Shown here one piece after another: positions 42,468-50,978 of a stretch of 62,631 nucleotides of DNA. The DNA is from an uncultured Lachnospiraceae bacterium. GTDB taxonomy: Bacteria; Bacillota; Clostridia; Lachnospirales; Lachnospiraceae. Location: positions 1 to 62,631 of the forward strand of contig CAOKQK010000007.1 in assembly GCA_948470905.1 (NCBI GenBank), in the 5' to 3' direction. How positions within the stretch are numbered: the stretch's first letter is position 1; the number at the start of each line of letters is the position of its first letter. A model generated the notes under the pieces. That model was not told where the DNA came from. It saw only the letters and a program-made list of their open reading frames with translations, and did no database searches. A program made the position numbers and the translations under genes.

Positions 42468-43931
42468 TCACATCTCGTCTTTATGTTCCGTCTGCTCTCT
42501 CCACTTTTTTTCTTCCCGGAGCGCCGTGATCTGCTCGGCGTCCACGCCTTCCGTGCTGTCAGGCCAGAAAAGGATCTTCAAAGTCAGCATCATAAGCTTC
42601 ATGTCCAGCCATACGGAATAATTTTCAATATAGGTCAGATCCAGCTTCAGCTTATCATAGGGCGAAGTATTATACTTTCCATACACCTGGGCAAAGCCCG
42701 CAAGCCCCGCCTTCACCTTCATGCGGAAGACAAACTCCGGCATGACCTCAACATATTGCGCAATGATCTCCGGCCTTTCGGGTCTGGGGCCGATAAAGGA
42801 CATGTCCCCCTTCAGTATGTTAAAAAGCTGCGGAAGCTCGTCTATCCTGCACTTCCTGATGACCTTTCCGATGGGGGTGATACGGTCGTCATTTTTCTGT
42901 GCCAGCCTCGCCACACCGTCCCCCTCCGCGTCCGTCCTCATGCTGCGGAACTTCATAATATGGAACTGACGCTGATTCACCGTACAGCGCACCTGCTTAT
43001 ACAAAACCGGGCCGCCGTCGTAAAGCTTGATGGCCATGGCTGTCACCAGCATAAAAGGCGACGTGATGATCAGCAGTATCAGGGAAAACAGGATATCCAT
43101 GGACCGTTTGATAAAACGCTGCTCCATGGTAAGGCTGTACTCCCTGGTCAACAGCATGGGACTGTCAAAGACATGAAGCTCCTCCGCCCCCGTCAGGATG
43201 ACATCCGATATCTTGGGGAACAGATAGACCCGGATAGAATGCCCATAGCAGAATTTCAGCAATTGGCTCCTGTCCTCCACAGAGATATCTCCCAGCACTA
43301 CCGCATTGCATTCGTCACACTCATATGCCTGCAGGATAAGGCTGCACAGCCGCTCATAGCCCTCCTTCACATGGACGGTCTTTGTAATCACATATTTGTC
43401 GCTGCGGCTCTCAAACTTCGCACAGACTCCCTCTATGGATCTGTCGCCATGTATCAGCAAAAGCTTCCTGGGCGGGAACAGGGACCGGTATATCCTGTTC
43501 GCTATGTTGATATAGATGATAATGACTGCCGTCTGCTCCAGCATCATCATAATAAACACCTTGGGATGGAACAGCTGGAATGCCATGACAGACAGCTCCG
43601 CATAGATCACCAGGTTTGCGATCAGCGTGGCGAATACCTGCGAAAAGATAAGCTCCGCATTCTTCAGATAGCCCAGACGCATACCGCCGTACATCAGCGA
43701 CAGCATGAGCAGTATCACCCCGTAGATGGCAATCTCCAGAAGATGCCCCTTGAACCAGAACCCCTGCAGCTCCTCCACCACGCTGTACCGGAAATGCACC
43801 AGCCAATGATAAGCGAAAAGCCCGATCTCCAGCCCCAGGCATACCACAGTCAGCCCCAGATTGATCAATCGCTTAAACGTTCCCAATTTTCTTATTTTTT
43901 CTTCGTTGGTACCTGTTTTCAATGCAGACAT
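42468..43931 (-). CDS. Undecaprenyl-phosphate hexose phosphotransferase (WcaJ/WbaP type)
   Basis: This 487-residue protein has four N-terminal spans (about 15-125), a cytoplasmic nucleotide-binding-like region (LFPPRKLLLIHGDRSI), a fifth hydrophobic stretch (about 275-300) and the catalytic bacterial sugar-transferase domain: FRSMRTDAEGD, KCRIDELPQLFNILKG and GPRPERPEI, then KAGLAGFAQVYGKYNT. It starts polysaccharide synthesis by placing a hexose-1-phosphate on undecaprenyl phosphate. GGAGG touches the ATG at 43931, which is too close; a TTG at 43922 nine bases further on may be the true start. It is the initiating enzyme of the second operon. Confidence 0.93.
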   Translation of the reverse strand: MSALKTGTNEEKIRKLGTFKRLINLGLTVVCLGLEIGLFAYHWLVHFRYSVVEELQGFWFKGHLLEIAIYGVILLMLSLMYGGMRLGYLKNAELIFSQVFATLIANLVIYAELSVMAFQLFHPKVFIMMMLEQTAVIIIYINIANRIYRSLFPPRKLLLIHGDRSIEGVCAKFESRSDKYVITKTVHVKEGYERLCSLILQAYECDECNAVVLGDISVEDRSQLLKFCYGHSIRVYLFPKISDVILTGAEELHVFDSPMLLTREYSLTMEQRFIKRSMDILFSLILLIITSPFMLVTAMAIKLYDGGPVLYKQVRCTVNQRQFHIMKFRSMRTDAEGDGVARLAQKNDDRITPIGKVIRKCRIDELPQLFNILKGDMSFIGPRPERPEIIAQYVEVMPEFVFRMKVKAGLAGFAQVYGKYNTSPYDKLKLDLTYIENYSVWLDMKLMMLTLKILFWPDSTEGVDAEQITALREEKKWREQTEHKDEM

Positions 43932-43977
43932 CCTCCAGACCGCTTCGTATTAGTATACCACATACCAGGTGCAAATA

Positions 43978-44742
43978 CTACACCCTTCTTTTTACGGCGC
44001 GCACCGCCCAGAAGCAGAAATGCCATGCGCTCTTTAAAACGCCCAGCCCCTCCGCGTCCCGGTAAAGCCTCCAGATACGCCGTATTGCCTTCAGCTTATT
44101 GGAGGACAGAGTCCTTCCCGCCCTTCGATACAGCGCCAGGTTCTCGTCCAGCCCGTAAGCGGTATAGCCATTTCTAAGGACCTTCCACCAAAGCGCCGTA
44201 TCCTCGCTTTTCATAATCGGCATCTCCAGAAGCTCTCCTGCGATCTTCTCCGTATCAAACATCACGGTGGTGGTAAAGATGGTAGTGTTGCTCAGCGCCT
44301 GCCTGTAAGACAGAGTCCCGGGGACATGCACTACCTTCCCCGTCCCCCTGCCCCTCTCATCCGCAAACTCATAACCGGTAAACGAAAACGCTGCCCCCTG
44401 CTCCTCCATAAAGCCAAGCTGCAGCTCCAGCTTCCCGGGCATCCACAGGTCATCCGCGTCCAGATAGGCGATATAACGCCCTCTGGCCTCCCGGACTCCC
44501 CGGTTGCGCGCCCTCGCCGCCCCCATATTGGACGGCTGGCGGATCAGGCGGATCCGGTCTTCTTTTTTCTGCCTGACATATTCTTCGATCACCGCCGCCG
44601 TGCCGTCGCTGCTGCCATCCTCCACAAGGAGCAGCTCCCAATTAGGATAGGTCTGGGCTGCCACACTGCCAATCGTCTCCAAAATAAACTTTTCCACATT
44701 ATACACCGGCACGATAATGCTGACCAACTCGTCCTTCGCCAT
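43978..44742 (-). CDS. Family 2 glycosyltransferase
   Basis: This protein of 254 residues has a classic GT2 domain: VSIIVPVYNVEKFILETIGS, LLLVEDGSSDGTAAVIEEYV, RQPSNMGAARARNRGVREAR, IAYLDADDLWMPGKL (donor DADD) and an SEDTALWWKVLRNG acid region. It has no membrane span. The ATG at 44742 (MAKDEL) follows a TTG codon; GAGGG is about 12 bases upstream. It lies just before the initiating phosphotransferase in the same transcript. Confidence 0.9.
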   Translation of the reverse strand: MAKDELVSIIVPVYNVEKFILETIGSVAAQTYPNWELLLVEDGSSDGTAAVIEEYVRQKKEDRIRLIRQPSNMGAARARNRGVREARGRYIAYLDADDLWMPGKLELQLGFMEEQGAAFSFTGYEFADERGRGTGKVVHVPGTLSYRQALSNTTIFTTTVMFDTEKIAGELLEMPIMKSEDTALWWKVLRNGYTAYGLDENLALYRRAGRTLSSNKLKAIRRIWRLYRDAEGLGVLKSAWHFCFWAVRAVKRRV

Positions 44743-44763
44743 CAAAATTCAAAACCCTCGCGT

Positions 44764-45603
44764 CTACAAGATTAACAGATAACAGCCCTCAAGCCTTGCG
44801 GTACGGGCTCCCAGCGCCGCTTCCAGCTCCGCCACCTTATCCAGGGCTGCATCCGCCGGCAGAAGGATACAATTGACACCCTTTGCCTTCACCGTCTCCG
44901 CACAGCGCCTGACCGCGGCACAGCCCTCCTCGTATCCCTCACCGGACGGAAGCGCTTCGCCTGCCTGTCCCATCCATTGATACAGCTCTGTCACCGACGG
45001 ATCATAGATATCGTATGTGTAGGCATTCAGGGCAGGCTCCCACATATTCCTGCCATAGACAAGGCAGATGCCGCCGTCAAGCTCCCTTGCATACTCCATC
45101 ACGCTCTCCGGCGCCCACAGCCATATCTGCCCATCTCCAAGCCGCTCCCGGATCCCGTCTATCAAAAGCTGCGCCTGCTTCCTCTCCTGCGCCTCCTCCC
45201 AGCGGCTCCAGCCCGGCTTTCCCAGCCCCCCGCACAGTAAGAGGACACCGAGCAAAAGCAGCGCCACAGGCAGGCCCCTTCTCCAAAGGCTTCCCTTAAA
45301 GTCTTTCCAATACTCCGTAAGGAATTCAGCAAAACCATAAGCCGTCACCGCCGTCACCGGCACAAGGCTCCAGATCCACTCATAATCATAAAACCTGGTC
45401 TGATACAGCATCAGTGCCGCCGCCGTCACGGGCACCATGCAGCACGCCGCCATCCCTGCGGCATATAATACGAAAGAACCCTTCACCGCCTTTTTAGGGC
45501 GCATCTGCAGAAACAGCAGCGCCGCCAGGAACAGCGCCGCAATCTTGCCATCCTGTGTAAACCTGATCCAGCCAAGCCAGGCATTGCGAATAAGTTCCGC
45601 CAT
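44764..45603 (-). CDS. Membrane protein, second half of a DUF6077-like pair
   Basis: This protein of about 279 residues has four to five spans (about 20-110 and near 140-160), then a soluble C-terminal domain of about 120 residues. Its ATG shares a base with the stop of the upstream gene (TAATG), so the two are translated together. The neighbour's membrane segments and this protein's together give the length expected of one larger polytopic glycan protein, so they may be the split parts of an ancestor. I cannot assign a reaction. Confidence 0.6.
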   Translation of the reverse strand: MAELIRNAWLGWIRFTQDGKIAALFLAALLFLQMRPKKAVKGSFVLYAAGMAACCMVPVTAAALMLYQTRFYDYEWIWSLVPVTAVTAYGFAEFLTEYWKDFKGSLWRRGLPVALLLLGVLLLCGGLGKPGWSRWEEAQERKQAQLLIDGIRERLGDGQIWLWAPESVMEYARELDGGICLVYGRNMWEPALNAYTYDIYDPSVTELYQWMGQAGEALPSGEGYEEGCAAVRRCAETVKAKGVNCILLPADAALDKVAELEAALGARTARLEGCYLLIL

Positions 45604-46514
45604 TATGCAGCCTCCCTTCCGGCAGTATACACCTTCCCCGCAAACCCGGCAGCCGCCATCCCTGCCGTCACCGCCGCACAGGCACCCAGGCCGTAAAGAG
45701 TCCAGACCATACACGCCTCCACAAAGATACAGGGCAGCGCGGCAATCCATTTCTTACGGATCAGCAGCGAGAACAGCCACGGCAGCAGCACCGCATTGCG
45801 GATCACCACGCCTCGGAACCCGCAGGACAGCACGCCAAAGCCGTCCATGCAGAACATATAATTCTCCGCCCACAAAAGCAGCGAAACCGCCACCAGAAAA
45901 CAGCCCCTTTTCTTCCCATTCTCCGGGAACAGGCTGCATGCCAGAAGCCCATATGCCAGGTAACACCCCAGAAGCGTCAGCACAGGCACCAGCCTCCACA
46001 CCACAAATTGAGGCGCAAGGCCCGTCAGGCTGCAAATGCTTCCATACAGTGTGGGAAGACATAATATTTTCAGCCTCAGAGGCATCCCCCCTGTATAAGG
46101 CATCCCCGTCAGGGGATTTACACTGTACACCTCATTCGTCTCCAGAAAACTGTTCACAGTCTCCACCGTCATATCCCCCTGCCTGTACCCGTCCCCTGCC
46201 GCCAGTATGAACGCCAGCTGAGATACAATGACAAGTAAGAGCACGGCACAAAGCATCCAGTCCGCAATCCCAAATTTCGCCAGGAAATGCCTGCCTGTCC
46301 TGCCCGCCATTCCACTGCGGCATCTTCTCACGATCCCGTGCCCCACTGCCGCCACAAGCAGCGCCGCCTGCAGCGCCAGCCATATCACTGTGCAGTCCGA
46401 AAAAGGGCGCCCCAGGAACACGGCCGTCAGATGCGCCGCCTCCGCCATTCCCACAATGGCAAAGCCCCCGCCTATCAAATAATCTCCAATCAAATATTTC
46501 TTTCCGGTCTTCAT
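45603..46514 (-). CDS. Polytopic membrane protein, DUF6077-like
   Basis: This protein of about 303 residues has eight or so spans. An external loop around residues 110-150 (QGDMTVETVNSFLETNEVYS then NPLTGMPYTGG) resembles the conserved loop of DUF6077-type membrane proteins found in Firmicute glycan loci. AGGAG lies four bases before the ATG at 46514. It is the first gene of the second operon. Its role is unknown; a GT-C-like activity is possible. Confidence 0.65.
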   Translation of the reverse strand: MKTGKKYLIGDYLIGGGFAIVGMAEAAHLTAVFLGRPFSDCTVIWLALQAALLVAAVGHGIVRRCRSGMAGRTGRHFLAKFGIADWMLCAVLLLVIVSQLAFILAAGDGYRQGDMTVETVNSFLETNEVYSVNPLTGMPYTGGMPLRLKILCLPTLYGSICSLTGLAPQFVVWRLVPVLTLLGCYLAYGLLACSLFPENGKKRGCFLVAVSLLLWAENYMFCMDGFGVLSCGFRGVVIRNAVLLPWLFSLLIRKKWIAALPCIFVEACMVWTLYGLGACAAVTAGMAAAGFAGKVYTAGREAA

Positions 46515-46544
46515 GCTTCTCCTAACATCCATATTTTATGCTGT

Positions 46545-46590
46545 CCTTCTGTGTCAACATTTTAACACATTAATCCTCCCGGCACAACCC
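46545..46590 (-). promoter_or_regulatory. Possible promoter of the second polysaccharide operon
   Basis: On the minus strand TTGTGC, 17 bases, TAAAAT lies between the upstream terminator and the first gene; a TTGACA follows it downstream but lacks a good -10. This is a weak to moderate match. Confidence 0.4.
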
Positions 46591-46607
46591 AAACTCCCAT
46601 AAGATCC

Positions 46608-46642
46608 CAAAAAGCGGTCGGACATCATATGCCCGACCGCTT
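46608..46642 (-). terminator. Intrinsic terminator
   Basis: On the minus strand AAGCGGTCGG pairs with CCGACCGCTT and is followed by TTTTT. It lies about 45 bp after the Spo0A-like gene and separates it from the second polysaccharide operon. Confidence 0.88.
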
Positions 46643-46687
46643 ACCTTGTTCACGCAGCAACTACTATATGTAATGGTTTTCTTTTGT

Positions 46688-47065
46688 CTATTTTGCCTTA
46701 TAATCCAGCCTAATCTTATCTGCAATACGAGCTATGTACTCACTGTTAGTAGGTCTGCTTCTTCCTGTCAAAGGCGAGTAGCCGAACATCTCCTGAAAAG
46801 TATTTGTATTTCCTCTTGACCACGATACCTCTATAACGCTTCTAATCGCTCGCTCCACCTTCTGGTCAGTAGTATGAAATCTTTTTGCAATAGTGGGGTA
46901 GAGAAGCTTCGTCACACTGCCCACTACTGTCATATCCTTGCCGGACAACAATATGGCATCTCTCAGATAAAAATATCCTTTCAAGTGAGCCGGCACTCCG
47001 ATATCCAGCATGATATCAGTGATATAACGCTCCAGCTCGCAATCACTTACATCCATTATCTCCAT
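46688..47065 (-). CDS. Stand-alone Spo0A C-terminal DNA-binding domain
   Basis: The 125 residues correspond to the Spo0A effector domain alone: ITDIMLDIGVPAHLKGYFYL, VGSVTKLLYPTIAKRF, TDQKVERAIRSVIEVSWSRG and RPTNSEYIARIADKIRL, as in full Spo0A, with the recognition helix preserved. The phospho-receiver domain and linker are absent, and the start is preceded by an AGGGGAA-like site, so this is not a truncation by the window. It may bind 0A boxes without phosphorylation control, as a competitor or constitutive regulator. It has its own terminator. Confidence 0.9.
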   Translation of the reverse strand: MEIMDVSDCELERYITDIMLDIGVPAHLKGYFYLRDAILLSGKDMTVVGSVTKLLYPTIAKRFHTTDQKVERAIRSVIEVSWSRGNTNTFQEMFGYSPLTGRSRPTNSEYIARIADKIRLDYKAK

Positions 47066-47320
47066 ACGAATTCCCCTTTCTTCTCTCGATTCACAATTAC
47101 TGCCATGAACAATGTTATCATACCATATATAGTGGTATTACGAAAGCTTTTGTGGTGCTAAGAATTCGTTAAGACTTTTTTATAAGCATTATGCTACAGG
47201 ATATTTTTTCCCAGCCTCCTTTTTGAGGGAGTTTTATTACCCTCATAAAATGTTATCCTTTATTCAGGATAAAAAAAAGAGCAAAAAGCTCAATCTTTCT
47301 GAATAAGGAGGTAAGCGTTT
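47066..47320. other. Intergenic region between divergent genes, with hairpins
   Basis: This 255-bp region holds the promoters of the Spo0A-like gene and of the 37-residue protein. TTGAGGG pairs with CCCTCA around 47224-47245, and a stronger hairpin at 47260-47306 abuts the small gene's ribosome binding site. No additional gene is seen. Confidence 0.6.
47260..47306 (+). promoter_or_regulatory. Hairpin leader next to a ribosome binding site
   Basis: TTATTCAG pairs with CTGAATAA, and inside it AAAGAGC pairs with GCTC-x-TCTTT to make a long stem. The Shine-Dalgarno GGAGG begins at 47307, the base after the stem, so the structure could influence translation of the small gene. Confidence 0.6.
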
Positions 47321-47434
47321 ATGAAAGGCTACAACACACAAAGCGGGTACATGGGACTGGTCAACGGAGAGTACATGCTGTTCGCCACCGAGGAGGACTA
47401 CAGGGAATATCTGGAGGCAGTGTCTGAAATCTGA
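47321..47434 (+). CDS. Small 37-residue protein
   Basis: The frame reads MKGYNTQSGYMGLVNGEYML then FATEEDYREYLEAVSEI. It starts with ATG after AAGGAGGTAAGCGTTT, an ideal site. The pattern SGYMGxVxxxYMLFATEEDY with an acidic C-terminus looks like a folded small protein rather than a random frame. I recall similar short proteins in Clostridia but cannot name a function. It lies between the Spo0A-like gene and a sugar kinase gene. Confidence 0.75.
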   Translation: MKGYNTQSGYMGLVNGEYMLFATEEDYREYLEAVSEI

Positions 47435-47571
47435 TATCCTGTAAATTTAAAGGCTAAATCCGTGTCCGCTCTTTCCCGGCGCAGGAAAATATGGTATGAT
47501 AATTATATTAATATCATGATCACATTCCTGTTTCACAGCATCAGTACTGATCAAGAAAGAGAGGACGCACT

Positions 47572-48594
47572 ATGAAAAGAGAATTTGACCTGCTTTCCCT
47601 GGGTGAGATTATGCTGAGACTGTCGCCGCCTGCCAACGAGCGGCTCACCAGAAGCAGCGCTTTAAGCCAGCAGGCGGGGGGCGCTGAATTAAATTCAGCC
47701 ACCGGCGCGGCAATGATGGGACTACGCTGCGGCATTATCTCCAAGCTCCCCGCCAATGACCTGGGCATGTTCATCAAGAACCACGTCCGTCTCTGCGGCG
47801 TCAGCGACGACTATCTAGTGTACGACGAGAGCAGGGACGCCAGGCTTGGCGTATACTATTACGAGAATGGCGCCTATCCCCGCAAGCCCCGCATTGTCTA
47901 CGACAGGAAGAACACCTCCGTCAACAAGCTGTCGATCGGCGATTATGATGAGAGCCTGTTTTCCTCTACCCGCTGCTTCCACACCAGCGGCATCACGCTG
48001 GCGTTAAGCCCCCAGCTTCGCGCCACCGCTATCGAGATGATGAAGCGCTTTAAGGAACAGGGCACCATCATTTCTTTCGATGTCAACTTCCGCGGCAATC
48101 TCTGGAGCGGCCCGGAGGCAAAAGCATGTATCGAGCAGATTCTTCCCTATGTGGACATCTTCTTCTGCTCCGAGGAGACTGCGAGGCTGACCTTCCTGAA
48201 AGAAGGGGATACAAAGACTATTATGAAAAGCTTTACGGCAGATTACCCCATCTCCATCGTGGCATCCACCCAGCGCGTCGTTCACAGCCCCAAGCGGCAC
48301 ACCTTCGGCTCCATCATCTACAGCGCAAAGGATGATACTTACTATGAGGAAGCTCCCTACAGCGACATCGAGGTAGTGGACCGCATCGGAAGCGGCGATG
48401 CGTACATCTCAGGCGTACTCTACGGCCTGCTCTCCCACGAGGGAGAATATCAGCGTGCCCTGGAATACGGCAATGCCGTCAGCTCCCTGAAAAACACGAT
48501 TCCAGGCGACCTTTTGAGCACAGACCTGAAAGAGATCGAAGGCATTATCAGAGAACATAAGTCCACCGGACGGATTGCCGAGATGGACCGATAA
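47572..48594 (+). CDS. PfkB-family sugar kinase (2-keto-3-deoxygluconate kinase-like)
   Basis: This protein of 340 residues is a ribokinase-fold kinase. It starts LLSLGEIMLRLSPPANERLT and has GGAELNSATGAAMMGLRCG, FDVNFRGNLW and VVDRIGSGDAYISGVLYGL, where the last holds the catalytic Asp and anion hole (GSGDA). KdgK-like enzymes phosphorylate 2-keto-3-deoxygluconate; fructose or another keto-sugar is possible. GAGAGGACGC precedes the ATG. The URO-D-type gene follows 80 bp later. Confidence 0.85.
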   Translation: MKREFDLLSLGEIMLRLSPPANERLTRSSALSQQAGGAELNSATGAAMMGLRCGIISKLPANDLGMFIKNHVRLCGVSDDYLVYDESRDARLGVYYYENGAYPRKPRIVYDRKNTSVNKLSIGDYDESLFSSTRCFHTSGITLALSPQLRATAIEMMKRFKEQGTIISFDVNFRGNLWSGPEAKACIEQILPYVDIFFCSEETARLTFLKEGDTKTIMKSFTADYPISIVASTQRVVHSPKRHTFGSIIYSAKDDTYYEEAPYSDIEVVDRIGSGDAYISGVLYGLLSHEGEYQRALEYGNAVSSLKNTIPGDLLSTDLKEIEGIIREHKSTGRIAEMDR

Positions 48595-48673
48595 CAGCCC
48601 CCGCAAAAAAATGTCAGCGGAATTTTAAATCAGTTTCGCAGCAAAGAGGCGGAACCGGAACAGGAGAATAGTA

Positions 48674-49636
48674 ATGACAAAAAGAGAGAGACTATTAAAC
48701 GCATTTCACAACCAGCCTGTTGACAAGCTTCCCATGGGATTCTGGTATCACTTTTCCCCCGATGACGATTTCGGACAGCAGACCGTGGAAGAACATCTGA
48801 AGCTTTATCGCGAGGCGGACATGGATTTTATCAAGGTCATGTGCGACGGCTACTTTAATTATCCGAACCCGTTCATCGACACGGTGAACAGTCCCGCCGA
48901 CTGGGCTCACATGCGGCCCCTTGGGGAGAACAGCCCCTATATCCGCAGGCAGGTTGCCCGCGCAAAGGCAGTGGCAGATGCAGTGGGAAAGGAATGCTGT
49001 GTATTTTATAACGTGTTCTGCCCCATGTCCCTGATGCGGTTCGGCACAAATGAAAATATTTTGATGGGACACTTAAAGCGCGACGAGGAAGCCGTATGCC
49101 ATGCCTTTGAAGTGATTGCTGAGGATATCAAGGCACTGGTACGGCTGCTGATCACAGAAGCCGGCTGCGACGGCATATACTATTGTGTGCAGAATGCCGA
49201 ACAATTCCGCTTTACAGAAGAAGAATACCGGCGGATCGTCCGTCCTGCGGAGCTTCAGGTACTGGAGTACGCCAATTCCCTGAGCGAAAACAATATCCTG
49301 CACTGCTGCGGCTGGGCAGGCGACAGGAACCGTATCGAAGTATGGCAGGATTATCCTTCCGCCGCGGTGAACTGGGCGGTTTACGTAGAGCAGATGACGC
49401 TGGGGGAGGGAAAGAAGTTTTTCGGGAACCGCTGTGTGCTGGGTGGTTTTGACAATCGCAAAACAGGCGTCCTGTACTCCGGCACCAAAGAAGAAATCCA
49501 GGCCGAAACAGAAAAGATCGTCGCCGAAGCGGGAACGACGGGCGTTGTCATTGGCGCCGACTGTACCATGCCCTCCGACATATCCGCAGAAAGATTCCGC
49601 TGGGTCCGGGAAAAGCTTGATCAGATGGCACAATGA
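48674..49636 (+). CDS. Uroporphyrinogen decarboxylase-family protein (methyltransferase-like)
   Basis: This protein of 320 residues has the URO-D superfamily pattern: RERLLNAFHNQPVDKLPMGF at the start, DFIKVMCDGYF, an ILHCCGWAGDRNRIEVWQDY segment with a Cys pair and His (metal ligands in corrinoid methyltransferases) and VLGGFDNRKTGVLYSGT near the end. It is probably not heme biosynthetic, given the HCCGW motif and the context beside a sugar kinase. CAGGAG lies eight bases before the ATG. Confidence 0.8.
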   Translation: MTKRERLLNAFHNQPVDKLPMGFWYHFSPDDDFGQQTVEEHLKLYREADMDFIKVMCDGYFNYPNPFIDTVNSPADWAHMRPLGENSPYIRRQVARAKAVADAVGKECCVFYNVFCPMSLMRFGTNENILMGHLKRDEEAVCHAFEVIAEDIKALVRLLITEAGCDGIYYCVQNAEQFRFTEEEYRRIVRPAELQVLEYANSLSENNILHCCGWAGDRNRIEVWQDYPSAAVNWAVYVEQMTLGEGKKFFGNRCVLGGFDNRKTGVLYSGTKEEIQAETEKIVAEAGTTGVVIGADCTMPSDISAERFRWVREKLDQMAQ

Positions 49637-49689
49637 CTGCAGCCGCCGGATAATAGACATTTCCTCCCTTTGATTTTCTGCATACATGG

Positions 49690-49695
49690 TATAAT
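49690..49695 (+). promoter_or_regulatory. -10-like TATAAT upstream of spoVT
   Basis: TATAAT preceded by CATGG. The -35 region is weak (TTTGAT with 15-base spacing). The CATGGTA overlap slightly resembles a sigma-G -10, but the -35 does not fit. Confidence 0.4.
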
Positions 49696-49754
49696 CTCTC
49701 TGATTTTACAGATAATAGTGTCACAGTCATTTCAGTAAAAAGGAGAGAACTTAT

Positions 49755-50300
49755 ATGAAAGCAACCGGAATCGTGCGAAGAATAGATGATCTAGGCAGAA
49801 TAGTAATACCCAAGGAAATCAGGAGGACCCTGCACATCAGGGAGACGGATCCCCTGGAAATCTTTACGGACAGGGAGGGACAGATCATACTGAAAAAATA
49901 TTCCCCCATTGGGGAGATGGCTACCTTTGCCAAACAGTATGTGGAGAGCCTCGCCCAGGTGTCCGGGCACGCGGCGCTGATCGCGGACAGGGATCAGTTC
50001 ATCGCGGCGGCAGGCGGCTACAAGCAGCTGCTCAACAAATCCGTCAGCAGACAACTGGATGAAAAAGTCCACAACCGCGAGACCGTGATGGCAACCCGGG
50101 GCGACAGGAGCTTCATCCCTGTCTGTGACGAAGGCAACGAGGATTACCAACACGAAGCCATCGCCCCCATACTGTGCGAGGGCGACATCATAGGCAGCGT
50201 GGTGCTTCTGCAGAACGACAACAAGGCACGCATGGGCGAAGTGGAGCAAAAGCTCCTCATGTCCGCTGCCGGCTTCCTGGGAAGACAGATGGAGCAATAA
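49755..50300 (+). CDS. spoVT: Stage V sporulation protein T
   Basis: This 181-residue protein has an N-terminal AbrB/SpoVT swapped-hairpin DNA-binding domain (MKATGIVRRIDDLGRIVIPK then EIRRTLHIRETDPLEIF, about 1-50) and a C-terminal GAF-like domain (about 55-178). SpoVT regulates forespore gene expression late in sporulation. AAAGGAGAG precedes the ATG. It supports a spore-forming Clostridia. A strong terminator follows. Confidence 0.95.
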   Translation: MKATGIVRRIDDLGRIVIPKEIRRTLHIRETDPLEIFTDREGQIILKKYSPIGEMATFAKQYVESLAQVSGHAALIADRDQFIAAAGGYKQLLNKSVSRQLDEKVHNRETVMATRGDRSFIPVCDEGNEDYQHEAIAPILCEGDIIGSVVLLQNDNKARMGEVEQKLLMSAAGFLGRQMEQ

Positions 50301-50342
50301 TTGCAAAGCAATATGTGCAGAACAGTAAGCACACAACCACAG

Positions 50343-50373
50343 GGGGGCTGCCATGGCAGCCCCCTTCGCTTTT
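50343..50373 (+). terminator. Intrinsic terminator after spoVT
   Basis: GGGGGCTGCC pairs with GGCAGCCCCC across AT, followed by TTCGCTTTT. It lies between convergent spoVT and kptA. Confidence 0.88.
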
Positions 50374-50397
50374 CCCTATTGCAGGCAGTCCCCTGCT

Positions 50398-50931
50398 TCA
50401 ATTTCTGGCCAGATACTCTGCCGGCACCCTTTTTGTAAGCCACACCCCATTTTTCGAGAGATAAAAATGATAGCCGTCCCGATACATTTCACCCGCCCTT
50501 ACGATATACAGCACCGGCCTGCCGTGACGCTGCCCAACCCTGACCGCCGTATCCCTGTCCCTGGACAGATGCACGTACAGTCTGCTCTTTGGGATCAGCC
50601 CCCGGGCATCAATGGACGCCGCATATTTCTCCCCTGTGCCGTGCCAGAGCTCTGCCGGCGGTTCCGCCTCCTCCAGCTCCACATCCACCGGAACGGAATG
50701 CCCCTGGTTAGCCCTGATCAATGTCTTATCTTCGTTAAACGAATACCTTTGTTTCCCGTCAGTCCGGACGATCTCCTCCAGGATATCCATGTCAAACCTG
50801 CGGGTCTTCGCAATTCCCCCGATCAGTTCCCCCACATCAGCCCACCCATGCTCATCCAGGCTGATGCCGATTGTCTCCGGCCTGTGACGCAGGATCAGGC
50901 TCAAAAATCTGCTCGCACCTGTTAAATCCAT
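50398..50931 (-). CDS. kptA: RNA 2'-phosphotransferase, Tpt1/KptA family
   Basis: This protein of 177 residues has the KptA plan: LSLILRHRPETIGISLDEHG (catalytic Arg), RANQGHSVPVD (His), ELWHGT, SRLYVHLSRD and VGQRHGRPVLY (Arg residues), and full length. KptA removes a 2'-phosphate from RNA using NAD; bacterial substrates are largely unclear. A short intergenic gap leads into it from the FMN-binding lipoprotein gene. Confidence 0.93.
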   Translation of the reverse strand: MDLTGASRFLSLILRHRPETIGISLDEHGWADVGELIGGIAKTRRFDMDILEEIVRTDGKQRYSFNEDKTLIRANQGHSVPVDVELEEAEPPAELWHGTGEKYAASIDARGLIPKSRLYVHLSRDRDTAVRVGQRHGRPVLYIVRAGEMYRDGYHFYLSKNGVWLTKRVPAEYLARN

Positions 50932-50978
50932 AGCATGTGTCTCCTCCCGGCCTTTCCTTTGAAGAATCCTCTATCCGT

